Shown here piece by piece: positions 37,299 through 44,958 of a DNA stretch of 64,000 nucleotides. The position numbers and the translations under genes were made by a program. Numbering within the stretch: the first letter of the stretch is position 1; the number at the start of each line of letters is the position of its first letter. The stretch is taken from assembly GCA_002869855.2 (NCBI GenBank), contig NEWQ02000013.1, forward strand, positions 1 through 64,000, in the 5' to 3' direction. The DNA comes from Nitrospira sp. CG24D. Its GTDB lineage: Bacteria > Nitrospirota > Nitrospiria > Nitrospirales > Nitrospiraceae. The notes beneath the pieces are model-generated. The model did no database searches. It was not told the DNA's origin and saw only the letters and a program-made list of their open reading frames with translations.

Positions 37299-38171
37299 TC
37301 AGCGAAGCCGCGCGCTTCTTTGTCCAGCGCCTTCCGCATCACGATTCACGGGTTTGTCTTCCGTAGCAAGAGAAGCACGTTGCTGGGATTCCTGGGGCCA
37401 TTCGTCCTGGCTCCGTGATGGTCCTAATTTATGCGTTAGGAAGCGGATTTCAGGATACTGTTCGGCCAGATAGCGAAGCAGTGCGTGAATGAAAAGGATG
37501 ACTCCCGCCATCTCCAGGCTTTCTTCGAGATGGGCGAACAATTGATAGGTCAGATTTTCAAAGCTATGTAATTCGGCCTGTCGCCCGCCAAGCATTTCGA
37601 TGCCTATGGCCCCACCAAGGTAGAGCGAACCGGCGATCATGAAGGACCACCGTGTGGATGACGGAAGGCGGGAAAGGAATCCCAGGAACAGCAATCCCAG
37701 GAGCACCACACCAGCCATCGCAGGAATAATCCAGGCGAAATAGAAAATCCCCAGGTCGCCGTGCCCCAGCAGGCCGCGCACCGGTTCAATCAGCCTCTCA
37801 TGAAGTGACCAGCCCTCATCCGTTGCCAAGTAGAAAAATCCCCCGGCGAGGATCATCCACTTCGAGACATCAGGGTCTTGACGGTGCCGTTTCAGTAGGG
37901 CAATCAGGACCAGCAGGGCGCCTGAGCAGAGCAGGAGCGTCACGGAAAACAGGGTGGAGATGTTCTGTTCGAGATCGACGTGAAAGAGTTGTTCTGTTAT
38001 GGGTAGCAACCCGTACACGTAGTCATGGCCTAGTCCATATCGGAGGAATTGGCTTGTGAGGCTCAATAACACCAAGCTGGAAGCCACGCTCGCGAGGATG
38101 AAAGTGATGCGGCTCGGCTGTAGAAGGATCGAGGCTGGTATCTTGTTGTTGGAAGGATTCTGATTGTCCAT
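37299..38171 (-). CDS. Polytopic membrane protein of unknown function
   Basis: A 290-residue protein with six or seven predicted helices, including SSLVLLSLTSQFLRYGLG, LFSVTLLLCSGALLVLIALL and IIPAMAGVVLLGLLFLGFL. Two motifs stand out: ATDEGWSLHERL between helices, and FAHLEESLEMAGVILFIHALL near the end. The pairing of Asp/Glu and His in or next to membrane helices could bind a metal. I do not recognise a named family. The final 50 residues are polar. It converges tail-to-tail with the small membrane protein and ends one base from it. Confidence 0.75.
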   Translation of the reverse strand: MDNQNPSNNKIPASILLQPSRITFILASVASSLVLLSLTSQFLRYGLGHDYVYGLLPITEQLFHVDLEQNISTLFSVTLLLCSGALLVLIALLKRHRQDPDVSKWMILAGGFFYLATDEGWSLHERLIEPVRGLLGHGDLGIFYFAWIIPAMAGVVLLGLLFLGFLSRLPSSTRWSFMIAGSLYLGGAIGIEMLGGRQAELHSFENLTYQLFAHLEESLEMAGVILFIHALLRYLAEQYPEIRFLTHKLGPSRSQDEWPQESQQRASLATEDKPVNRDAEGAGQRSARLR

Positions 38172-38519
38172 CGTGGTTTAGGGAACCTGTTTCACTGATC
38201 TCCGTGCGGGGGAAATCAATGTAGGTTTCGATCAAGAAGTGCTTGAAGACGACTGTCTCGTGTGAAGCATAATAAGTCAAGGATAGGCGCAGTTCGTGTT
38301 CCTGCGAGACAATGACGGATGAGATTGATTGCGCGAGGCTTCGAGAAGAGAATTTGATCGACAACTATCATATTGCAACAGGCGTTGGAGTTTTCAGAAA
38401 GTCTCTCTGATAAGAGGCTCGAAGCCTCCTCATCCACGCTCCCATGAATCTTATGCCATCCGCTCGATGCGCTGGCTAGCGAGTCGCTCCGGTTCCTATA
38501 AGTGACGGATTAGCAGCAG
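38172..38519. other. 348-base gap with no supported gene
   Basis: Short open frames on the minus strand in this stretch (for example one running into the flanking membrane gene) lack start sites and recognisable domains. The only structure I see is a GAGGCT-CGA-AGCCTC hairpin at 38414-38428. The promoter of the minus-strand membrane gene starting at 38171 should be here, but I could not pick a convincing -35/-10 pair. Confidence 0.5.
38414..38428 (-). terminator. Small hairpin downstream of the minus-strand membrane gene
   Basis: GAGGCT (38414-38419) pairs with AGCCTC (38423-38428) around three bases. On the minus strand it lies 92 bases beyond the stop at 38520 and is followed by TTATCAG. 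Stem of six pairs; a weak terminator candidate. Confidence 0.3.
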
Positions 38520-38867
38520 TCATCTGAGGACGCCGGCCCAGCGCAGCGTCAATAGCACTAGCCCAAGCACCATCAGGCCACTAAAGAATCTGAACGTAAG
38601 TCGTATCGTCCGTTCAGTCAGAATTGTGTCGAAGGCATAGCCGGTCGTAGCGCCATAGCGGACGGCCAGCGCTGTCAACGGACACTTCAGTCCGTTGACG
38701 GCGAAGACTGCTGCCTCAACAGCGAGGAGCCCCAGGGCAACCCACAGCCACGAGCCGACGTATCCCGTCGCACCGGCATAGAGCAGGAGAAAGATCGCAG
38801 CGACCATGATGATATAGACAGCCGAGTGAACGCCACGGACGACCGCAAGAATCCGGGCATCACTCAT
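38520..38867 (-). CDS. Small polytopic membrane protein
   Basis: A 115-residue protein with three or four helices (VYIIMVAAIFLLLYAG, WLWVALGLLAVEAAVFAVNG, FFSGLMVLGLVLLTLRWAGV). The mid-loop KCPLTALAVRYGA is a small family-like motif seen in DUF-type membrane proteins, but I cannot name the family with confidence. It stands alone on the minus strand. Confidence 0.65.
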   Translation of the reverse strand: MSDARILAVVRGVHSAVYIIMVAAIFLLLYAGATGYVGSWLWVALGLLAVEAAVFAVNGLKCPLTALAVRYGATTGYAFDTILTERTIRLTFRFFSGLMVLGLVLLTLRWAGVLR

Positions 38868-39140
38868 GTTGTCTCCGCATTATCATCCGCCCGCCAGTGT
38901 CTTCATCATGAGCGATGCGCAAGATGGCAAGACGACACGAAACCGTTGCTCTGTTCTCTACACCGGTGAATGGCCATGGCCTTCCGTTGTCATGGCGATC
39001 TTTGTTCATGCGGAATAAGTATTCTAGGAACTGGTTCCGTAAAAGATGACAGGAGCCGTAAGGGGCTGGAGAAGACCCTTGTGGCATCCTGCCAGGATTG
39101 GGACCTGAGTCCAAGTGATTTCTTGCGGAGATGAAGTCAT

Positions 39141-39737
39141 CTAGAACTGCGGCTTTGCGAACCCTTCCTGTTTCAGCACCTCCGCCAAGTTCTTCCCATT
39201 CACAAACACATCGGCGACGGTGCGGCCGTAGACATCCTGTCCGTGGGGCACGATCCGTATCGGTCCTTCATTGAGGAGTTGCTCCAGCCGCTGCCGGGCT
39301 TCTGCCCCGCGTGGCTCGCTCAATTCCGGTGTGTCGATGCCGCGGAGTCTGATGCGTTCCGGTCCCATGCGCAGCGTATCGCCGTCGATGGTGTGGATGG
39401 GTTGGCTGGTGGGAATTCTTCTTCCGGAGATCCGGCCCAAGGCCGAGGACTGCGCCTGTTTCTGGTACGGCGCGATTTTGTACCGGCCTTTGGGCAATCG
39501 ATGGGGTCGGCTCCCTGATGGACGGTGTTGGCGGTGCGGCTGTAGCCTCGAAGGAGGAGATGATTCGTTGATCGAGGGAGACCAGCAGAGATCACAATTC
39601 TTCTGGATGGTCGATTCTCCATGGGACGCGGTGAGTCGTGAGGCATGAGCCGGGGTCCACCAGGCAGTTGTTTCACTGAGAACCAAGACCATCATGATGG
39701 AAGGTATGATCAGATGCATGGTTCTGTGCTGAAGCAT
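39141..39737 (-). CDS. Exported thermonuclease-like (SNase) protein
   Basis: A 198-residue protein. The N-terminus is hydrophobic (MHLIIPSIMMVLVLSETTAWW, a probable signal peptide), then a low-complexity Pro/Arg/Ser linker of about 70 residues, then a shortened staphylococcal-nuclease fold: VIDGDTLRM-like TIDGDTLRM, RIRLRGIDTPE, and YGRTVADVFVNGKNLAEVLKQEGFA. The Arg and Asp/Glu of the metal and phosphate sites are present in RLRGIDTPEL and YGRT. Other nuclease members are extracellular or periplasmic. Start sites are weak: 39737 or 39719. Confidence 0.8.
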   Translation of the reverse strand: MLQHRTMHLIIPSIMMVLVLSETTAWWTPAHASRLTASHGESTIQKNCDLCWSPSINESSPPSRLQPHRQHRPSGSRPHRLPKGRYKIAPYQKQAQSSALGRISGRRIPTSQPIHTIDGDTLRMGPERIRLRGIDTPELSEPRGAEARQRLEQLLNEGPIRIVPHGQDVYGRTVADVFVNGKNLAEVLKQEGFAKPQF

Positions 39738-39822
39738 GGCTCATGCCACTCGGTTGACAATGATCAAAACGGCGTGCTGGAATGCCCGCGTTTCACGAAC
39801 CACGAATCACGGAGGTTTTACG

Positions 39823-40053
39823 ATGGATATGATGGGACGGGTGGGGCTGATCGAGCTTCCAATCTTGATCGCGCCGGATCAAAAAATCTGGTTGGATCGC
39901 ATGATTAAGGAAAACAAAATCGCCATTCCTCCAGGAGGGACCTTGGAAAAAGGCTCGCTCTATTCGATGTTTATCCGGATGCTCCTGCATAACGCGATGG
40001 AAGAGCAGAAGCGGCAGGAAGTGTTGGATATGGAGGACGAGGACGACGAATAG
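39823..40053 (+). CDS. 76-residue acidic hypothetical protein
   Basis: A small soluble protein reading MDMMGRVGLIELPILIAPDQ, a central helix with basic and Met residues (LYSMFIRMLLHNAMEE) and a strongly acidic C-terminus (DMEDEDDE). GGAGG lies seven bases before the ATG. I know no family; an acidic tail of this kind can bind cations or basic partners. Confidence 0.65.
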   Translation: MDMMGRVGLIELPILIAPDQKIWLDRMIKENKIAIPPGGTLEKGSLYSMFIRMLLHNAMEEQKRQEVLDMEDEDDE

Positions 40054-40097
40054 GCGGGTCGATGAAAACAATCGCCGGCGGCGTTCTCACGTCGCTC

Positions 40098-40182
40098 AAG
40101 ACTTCAACGTACTAGGAAGTACGCCTCAGTCTTTCGCTCGCTGCGGCCTTGCCGGACGATCGTTTTGATCAACCCGCAAGGC
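40098..40182. repeat. Nested palindromic repeat with 3' arms
   Basis: In the gap between the acidic protein and hemL. AAGACT (40098-40103) pairs with AGTCTT (40128-40133) and, inside it, CGTACT (40108-40113) pairs with AGTACG (40118-40123), leaving symmetrical four-base internal loops. Adjacent, GGCCTTG (40145-40151) pairs with CAAGGCC in TCAACCCGCAAGGCC (40169-40183). The last 14 bases recur at 57735-57748. The structure resembles a dispersed intergenic palindrome of the kind found repeatedly in some Nitrospira genomes, but I cannot count copies here. Confidence 0.55.
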
Positions 40183-40250
40183 CGTAGCTGTATCGAACCG
40201 GTCCGGTTCGTATCCCGCGAGATACGAGCTGATGCTTCACGAGAGAGGGA

Positions 40251-41534
40251 CTATAAGCTCTTGAAGGAGGAATGTGCGGCGCGGATGGTCTTTTCGATGT
40301 CTTGGGCTGTGTGGGCGGTGGAGAGAAACGAGGCTTCGAATTGCGACGGAGCGAGATAGATGCCCTGGTCCAGCATCTTGTGAAAGTACTTTCCGTAGCG
40401 CGCCGTATCCGCCAGCTTTACGGTATTCCAATCACTGACAGGCGTGGAAGAAAAGAATGCAGTGAGCATGGAGCCCACGCGGGTTTGGATGAGCGGAACG
40501 CCCGCTTTCTTCGCCGCTTCGCCGATACCTTTCGCCAGGGCCGCAGATTGCGCCTCGAGTTTCTTGTAGACCCCTTTTTTCTTCAGCTGCTTCAACGTTT
40601 CGATCCCTGCAGAGACGGCCAAGGGATTACCTGAGAGGGTGCCTGCTTGATAGACAGGCCCTGACGGGGCGATCAAATCCATAATGTCTTTCCGTCCGCC
40701 GTAGGCGCCGACCGGCAGCCCTCCACCGATGATTTTCCCGAGGATCGTGAGATCCGGCGTAATGCCATAGAGCGCCTGCGCGCCTCCGTAGTTCACGCGA
40801 AATCCTGAAATCACTTCGTCAAACACGAGAAGGATGTCATTCTCTGCCGTCAGCCGGCGAAGAGCGGAGAGAAATTCCGGCGCCGGAGGCACGACGCCCA
40901 TATTGCCTGCGATCGGTTCTAGAATAATGCAGGCCAGGTCCTTGCGATGTGCAGCCACCAATCGCCGCACGGCGTCGATGTCATTGTAGGGGGCCGTCAG
41001 GGTGTGTTTGGCAAAGTCAGCCGGCACGCCGGGTGAATCGGGAATGCCTAATGTCGCCAGGCCCGAACCGGCTTTGGCGAGCAGATAGTCGCTGTGCCCG
41101 TGGTAGCAGCCTTCGAATTTGAGGATGCTGTCCCGCTTGGTGAAGCCGCGGGCGACACGAATGGCGCTCATCACGGCTTCGGTTCCGGAACTGACCAGAC
41201 GCACTTTCTCCATTGACGGGAAAGCGTCGCGGATCATGCGGGCGAGGGTGATTTCCAATTCCGTGGGTGCGCCATAGCTGGTGCCGTTGTCGGCGGCTTT
41301 CTTAATGACCCGGATCACGGCCGGCGCGGCGTGCCCCAGGATCATGGGGCCCCAGGAGAGGACATAGTCGAGATAGGTGTTGCCGTCGACGTCGTAGAGC
41401 TTGGCTCCTTTGGCGCGCTTGATAAATCTGGGCTGACCCCCGACGGAGCGGAAGGCTCGAACGGGGCTATTGACCCCACCGGGAATGAGCTGTTGCGCTG
41501 CGGCGAAGAGTCGGGCTGATCGAGTGATTTTCAT
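40251..41534 (-). CDS. hemL: Glutamate-1-semialdehyde 2,1-aminomutase
   Basis: A 427-residue PLP enzyme that makes 5-aminolevulinate for heme by the C5 pathway. Motifs: SARLFAAAQQLIPGGVNSPVRAFRSVGG, FIKRAKGAKLYDVDGNTYLDYVLSWGPMILGH, VSSGTEAVMSAIRVARG, VFDEVISGFRVNYGGAQ and LTILGKIIGGGLPVGAYGG with the catalytic PLP Lys in GKIIGGG. Length is exactly standard. The ATG at 41534 aligns with the family N-terminus. Confidence 0.96.
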   Translation of the reverse strand: MKITRSARLFAAAQQLIPGGVNSPVRAFRSVGGQPRFIKRAKGAKLYDVDGNTYLDYVLSWGPMILGHAAPAVIRVIKKAADNGTSYGAPTELEITLARMIRDAFPSMEKVRLVSSGTEAVMSAIRVARGFTKRDSILKFEGCYHGHSDYLLAKAGSGLATLGIPDSPGVPADFAKHTLTAPYNDIDAVRRLVAAHRKDLACIILEPIAGNMGVVPPAPEFLSALRRLTAENDILLVFDEVISGFRVNYGGAQALYGITPDLTILGKIIGGGLPVGAYGGRKDIMDLIAPSGPVYQAGTLSGNPLAVSAGIETLKQLKKKGVYKKLEAQSAALAKGIGEAAKKAGVPLIQTRVGSMLTAFFSSTPVSDWNTVKLADTARYGKYFHKMLDQGIYLAPSQFEASFLSTAHTAQDIEKTIRAAHSSFKSL

Positions 41535-41799
41535 GACGGGGGCGCACCCTAGCATGCTCCTCTGCACCGGTCAAGAAAGCCCTATTGGAGAAGTGGGGCT
41601 GCCTTCATCGCCTCATCGAAGGACAAAAAGTGTCTCATGAGATACGGCCCTATCGATTTAGATACGATCGGCCCCGTTCGGTCATAGCCGGAGTGGGGCG
41701 AATTACTGGGAAATTCAATAAATAATGGCACGGGACATTCCGGTCCAACTTTTGCTGTTTATTTTGAGTAACGGTGTATCAGAGTAATGAGGAGTGATT

Positions 41800-42063
41800 A
41801 TGACGGTGGTGTGTTCGTGGTGCCGGCATGAAGGATTAGCCGGAGTCTTTGGAGAAAAAGCTCCCTTTGAGGATCGGCGTGAGACCCATGGGATCTGTCC
41901 GTCACATCGGATCCAGGTTCGTGCCGGGTGGATGGAGGCACGATTCGGCCTGGTCAACGGCACTCAGGAATCAACGGCTCAAGAAGTCGGCGGGTACGTC
42001 GTGCGTTCCGCAGCCCACCTCTGGGGCGGACTGCGGAATCTCTCGCGGAAGGCCGGGTTGTAG
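41800..42063 (+). CDS. 87-residue cysteine-bearing hypothetical protein
   Basis: A small protein starting MTVVCSWCRHEGL and later THGICPSHRIQVRAGW; the first CSWC and the later Cys-His could bind one zinc as a short ribbon. The C-terminus is helical (GGYVVRSAAHLWGGLRNLSRKAGL). GAGGAG lies five bases before the ATG at 41800. I do not recognise the family. It converges on the DUF937 gene. Confidence 0.65.
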   Translation: MTVVCSWCRHEGLAGVFGEKAPFEDRRETHGICPSHRIQVRAGWMEARFGLVNGTQESTAQEVGGYVVRSAAHLWGGLRNLSRKAGL

Positions 42064-42094
42064 TTTCCCCAGTCTTAGGTTTTCCACTCGTTTT

Positions 42095-42496
42095 CTATTT
42101 TCCCTGAAACAGCTTCAGCAGTTGATCGAGTCCGCCGACTTCAATCTTTCCGGTCGGCGTCAGTTTGTCGACGAGGTCCGGTAACAGGCCGGCGAGTTGC
42201 GCACCGGCTGCCTCGGTCGAGATCCCGGCTTTTGTCGCCAGTTGTTTGAGCAGGTCGCCGCCGAGGCCCTGTTGAATCTGCTGGGGCGTCACAGGAAGAT
42301 TCTTGCCGGTGCTCACCCAGGAGTTCACGATGTCCCCCAGGCCGTTCTTTTGGAAGGTTTGGACCAGTCCTGCAAGCCCTCCGACCGAACTGTTCTGACC
42401 AAGCAACCCGGTCAAAGCCTGCATCAAAGGATTTTGGTTGCTGCTTCCGCCGAGCATGCCGCCGACCGCTTGTCCTAATTGATCCATGAGACTCAT
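42095..42496 (-). CDS. DUF937/YidB family protein
   Basis: A 133-residue protein with the DUF937 pattern: MSLMDQLGQAVGGMLGG, PLMQALTGLLGQN, GLAGLVQTFQKNGLGDIVNSWVSTGKN-LPVTPQQIQQGLG, and a C-terminal helix GGLDQLLKLFQGK. Members such as YidB are common but of unknown role. It is the last gene of the RNase-barstar operon; its start overlaps the barstar stop by four bases (ATGA), implying coupled translation. Confidence 0.88.
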   Translation of the reverse strand: MSLMDQLGQAVGGMLGGSSNQNPLMQALTGLLGQNSSVGGLAGLVQTFQKNGLGDIVNSWVSTGKNLPVTPQQIQQGLGGDLLKQLATKAGISTEAAGAQLAGLLPDLVDKLTPTGKIEVGGLDQLLKLFQGK

Positions 42497-43047
42497 TGCG
42501 GTGTCCTCCCGTTCTTTGAGGGACGAGACGATCGTCCTTTCGTCGGGGGGTGGAGCTCCGGCATCGGTGCCGGCTCAATCCCCCAATGTTTTCTCTTAGG
42601 TGCTTCCTGGTGTGATACCGCGAAGAGCGTATGAAAGGCAATGGCCTTGGGCCCCCCGCCGGCCTGGCCTTTGCTCCAGGCTTCCCCGGCATCGCTCAGA
42701 ATCTCGAGCAGCGTTTCGTACTCGTCCTCGTTGTCGGCCAAGACGGCTTGTGCATCGGTGAGGAGCAGCACATAGCCCTTGGCCGGCAGCCATTCCAAAT
42801 CTGCGAGACACTCTTCCATTGCGTCCCAGTTGTGACCGAAATAGTCGGGGAAGCCCAAGGCGCGCGCGAATTCCGTGAACAGACCGGCCGGGGTCGAGCA
42901 TTTTTTGCCGTGGACCACGCGCAGCGCGAATCCGGCCGGCGCTTTGACCAGAGCGGTGGCTGTCGTGCCGGCCGGAACAACGAGCAAGGACGACCAGGGG
43001 GCTATCGGAGTCTGGAGATAACTCATCAAGGTACGTGGTGGTGTCAT
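42493..43047 (-). CDS. Barstar family ribonuclease inhibitor, extended
   Basis: A 184-residue cytoplasmic protein. The barstar fold covers roughly residues 40-125: VVHGKKCSTPAGLFTEFARALGFPDYFGHNWDAMEECLADLEWL, where the YFGHNWDAMEECL helix aligns with the Asp-bearing loop of barstar that plugs the barnase active site. The protein is about twice normal length, with an N-terminal beta-rich addition and a Pro/Lys-rich tail (PPTKGRSSRPSKNGR). It lies 15 bases after the RNase gene and overlaps the DUF937 gene, so the three should be one operon giving immunity to the secreted RNase. Confidence 0.85.
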   Translation of the reverse strand: MTPPRTLMSYLQTPIAPWSSLLVVPAGTTATALVKAPAGFALRVVHGKKCSTPAGLFTEFARALGFPDYFGHNWDAMEECLADLEWLPAKGYVLLLTDAQAVLADNEDEYETLLEILSDAGEAWSKGQAGGGPKAIAFHTLFAVSHQEAPKRKHWGIEPAPMPELHPPTKGRSSRPSKNGRTPQ

Positions 43048-43062
43048 GGAATTATCAGTGTC

Positions 43063-43473
43063 CTAGTTGAGAGGTGTGAAGGTTCGGTAATGATCGCCCG
43101 TATAGTACGCTTTGCCGGTGCGTTGTTCGATCACCAGCCGCTCTGCATCACGGGACCGACCCCGAATTTTGGGGTTCACGTCATACTCGCGATAGCGGCC
43201 GCGCGGCAACCGGCGCTCCCGGTTCTGAAAGTCCCGCCCGCCGATATATCCGGGCAGTGGGGCTCCGTCTCGCTGCTGCAGATGCTTGAGTAGGTCCTGC
43301 GCTTTGAGCGGCGCCACTGAGACGGCGCCGTGATCCTGCGTTACCGCTGGCGGTGATTGAATGAGAGGTTCTGCCAGGCCGGTTCCGGCGCTCAGCCAGG
43401 CACAGACCACCAGTCCGAGCAGGAGGGCAGCCACAAGACACTGTGAGAAACGCCGGATCAGGGGGAAGGGCAT
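43063..43473 (-). CDS. Secreted RNase Sa-like guanyl-specific ribonuclease
   Basis: A 136-residue exported protein. A signal peptide (FPLIRRFSQCLVAALLLGLVVCAWLSAGTG) precedes a microbial RNase (N1/T1/Sa) domain: GRDFQNRERRLPRGRYREYDVNP, then RLVIE, then YYTGDHYRTF. These line up with RNase Sa: FQNRE, the catalytic Glu in YxEY, the Arg before a beta strand and the catalytic His in TGDHY. All three catalytic residues are present, so it should cleave RNA after guanine. The ATG at 43473 has AGGA eight bases upstream; an earlier frame is open but lacks a site. Barstar follows directly. Confidence 0.88.
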   Translation of the reverse strand: MPFPLIRRFSQCLVAALLLGLVVCAWLSAGTGLAEPLIQSPPAVTQDHGAVSVAPLKAQDLLKHLQQRDGAPLPGYIGGRDFQNRERRLPRGRYREYDVNPKIRGRSRDAERLVIEQRTGKAYYTGDHYRTFTPLN

Positions 43474-43569
43474 CGCGCGAGTCCTGTTGGTCTGTCGCAA
43501 AGATAAATCGACGGTAGCATGCGCATTTCGGGAGGTCAAACCTCCTTCAGCAGGAGAGGGGTGATCGCT

Positions 43570-43616
43570 TTGCGGTCGCTCTGTGCGTAGGTTAGAATGT
43601 GAGCGGATTGTTCACA
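43570..43616 (+). promoter_or_regulatory. Promoter with overlapping inverted repeat
   Basis: TTGCGG (43570-43575) and TAGAAT (43593-43598) are 17 bases apart. Immediately downstream, TGTGA (43598-43602) and TCACA (43612-43616) form an inverted repeat over the expected start of transcription, where a repressor would act. It faces the exported protein at 43769. The 295-base gap holds nothing else I can name. Confidence 0.4.
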
Positions 43617-43768
43617 GCATGAATCCGGGGCAGGTTGTCGTCCGATCGCGATATCAAATCAGAACGATCCGATCCCATTGTGATGCCCATGAGTGACGCA
43701 TGACAAGCGCCATGCGAGGAGCGAACATTGTGTTGAACCCGCGCGCCATCCGAGAGGAACGCCCGCTC

Positions 43769-44314
43769 ATGCGACGATCATCTGCACTCATCGCTCTGCT
43801 TGTCCTGCTCTGTGGTCCCGCGCTGGCGCTCGCCCAGAGCGGATCGCTCGATCAATCTCCGACCGCCATTGTGAAGCGATATGTGGGGCTCGACAAGAAA
43901 GGCGCCCGCATGGACGCCATGTCGTTCGAAACGCTGGTGCCCTACATTGACTGGACGGAGGAACCGCTGTGGGGGCGGGTCGTGGTGATTCAAGACGTCA
44001 CGGTGCCGGAAGATTACAGGAAATGGGACGTGGTGAACCAGCTCGAAGTGGTGATTCCGGCCACGTTTACGGTTCTTGGCTCGGTGTATTTGGAAACGGC
44101 GGCGTTTGTGCCTGACGCGATCACCGAGGAAGTCCGGTTTCGCGTGAAGGCCGTTCGAAACAAGTGGCGGATCGTGGAGCCCGTGATTCCCCCGCATATC
44201 GGGTTAAAGCGGATGATCGATCTGGTGCGCGAAGCGGAGGTCAAAGAAACCGATGCCGAGAAGCGCGGCATTCTGGCGGCCCTGGGAGAGACATTGCGAA
44301 AGGTCAAACCATGA
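43769..44314 (+). CDS. Exported hypothetical protein
   Basis: A 181-residue protein with a signal peptide (SSALIALLVLLCGPALALAQS). The mature domain has a helix-strand pattern (AIVKRYVGLDKKGARMDAMSFETLVPYIDW, VVVIQDVTVPEDYRKWDVVNQLEVVIPATFTVLG) and ends in a helix with Lys/Glu. Basic and aromatic residues suggest binding of an acidic ligand, but I know no family. GAGAGGAA lies near the ATG at 43769; an ATG 69 bases earlier is in frame. The phosphatase gene overlaps its stop (ATGA). Confidence 0.72.
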   Translation: MRRSSALIALLVLLCGPALALAQSGSLDQSPTAIVKRYVGLDKKGARMDAMSFETLVPYIDWTEEPLWGRVVVIQDVTVPEDYRKWDVVNQLEVVIPATFTVLGSVYLETAAFVPDAITEEVRFRVKAVRNKWRIVEPVIPPHIGLKRMIDLVREAEVKETDAEKRGILAALGETLRKVKP

Positions 44315-44958
44315 CGAAGACCCCGGTTGATTTGTTGATTTTTGATTTGGACGGTACGTTGATCGAGTCGAAGTGGGACATCGCCCACTCGGTGAACCTC
44401 ACGCTGGTCGAGTTGGGGCTGCCGGAACGGCCGCTTGAAGAAATTTTCGGATTCGTCGGCGACGGAGTCAAGAAACTCCTGCGTCTGGCCGTCGGTGAGA
44501 GCAACCGGGTGAGTTTTGACGAGGCCCTCGCCGTCTTCCGCGGCCATTACCTCGAACATTGTCTGGACCGCACGGTCTTCTTTCCCGGGATCGAGCCGAT
44601 GTTGCAGCATTTTTCCGACAAGCACAAAGCCGTGGCGACGAATAAATCGATTGAATACACGCGTGTCATTCTCAATGGGTTGGGCGCGGAGCATTTCCCC
44701 TGGGTCGTCGGGGGAGACAACGGGTTTGGCCTGAAGCCGGAGCCTGGTATGCTGTTGCATCTGCTTGAGCAGGTGCAGGTCCCCAAGGAGCGGGCCATTT
44801 TGGTAGGCGACAGCACCAACGACATCAATGGCGGACACAACGCCGGCATTCGGGTTTGCGCCGTCGGCTACGGGATGGGAAATCGGGAGAAGATGGCGGC
44901 GTGCCAGCCTGATTGGTTCATCGAACGACCGGAACAACTGATGGAGATATTTACATGA
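44311..44958 (+). CDS. HAD-family phosphatase (phosphoglycolate phosphatase-like)
   Basis: A 215-residue cytoplasmic phosphatase. HAD motif I is FDLDGTLIES (nucleophile Asp), motif II is ATNKS (Thr), motif III includes Lys in GLKPEPGML and motif IV is VGDSTNDINGG. The helical cap begins SVNLTLVELGLPERPLEEIFGFVGDGVKKLL, as in Gph. Substrate could be 2-phosphoglycolate or another small phosphate. It overlaps the previous and next genes by four bases each. Confidence 0.88.
   Translation: MTKTPVDLLIFDLDGTLIESKWDIAHSVNLTLVELGLPERPLEEIFGFVGDGVKKLLRLAVGESNRVSFDEALAVFRGHYLEHCLDRTVFFPGIEPMLQHFSDKHKAVATNKSIEYTRVILNGLGAEHFPWVVGGDNGFGLKPEPGMLLHLLEQVQVPKERAILVGDSTNDINGGHNAGIRVCAVGYGMGNREKMAACQPDWFIERPEQLMEIFT

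Noticed and set aside
38860-39114. 84-codon minus-strand frame between the small membrane protein and the nuclease
   Set aside because: Pro/Arg/Ser-rich composition with no start site and no recognisable fold.
43598-43616. CRP-type binding site (TGTGA-N6-TCACA) before the exported protein gene
   Set aside because: The arms are nine bases apart here, not six, so the CRP spacing is wrong; kept only as a generic inverted repeat.
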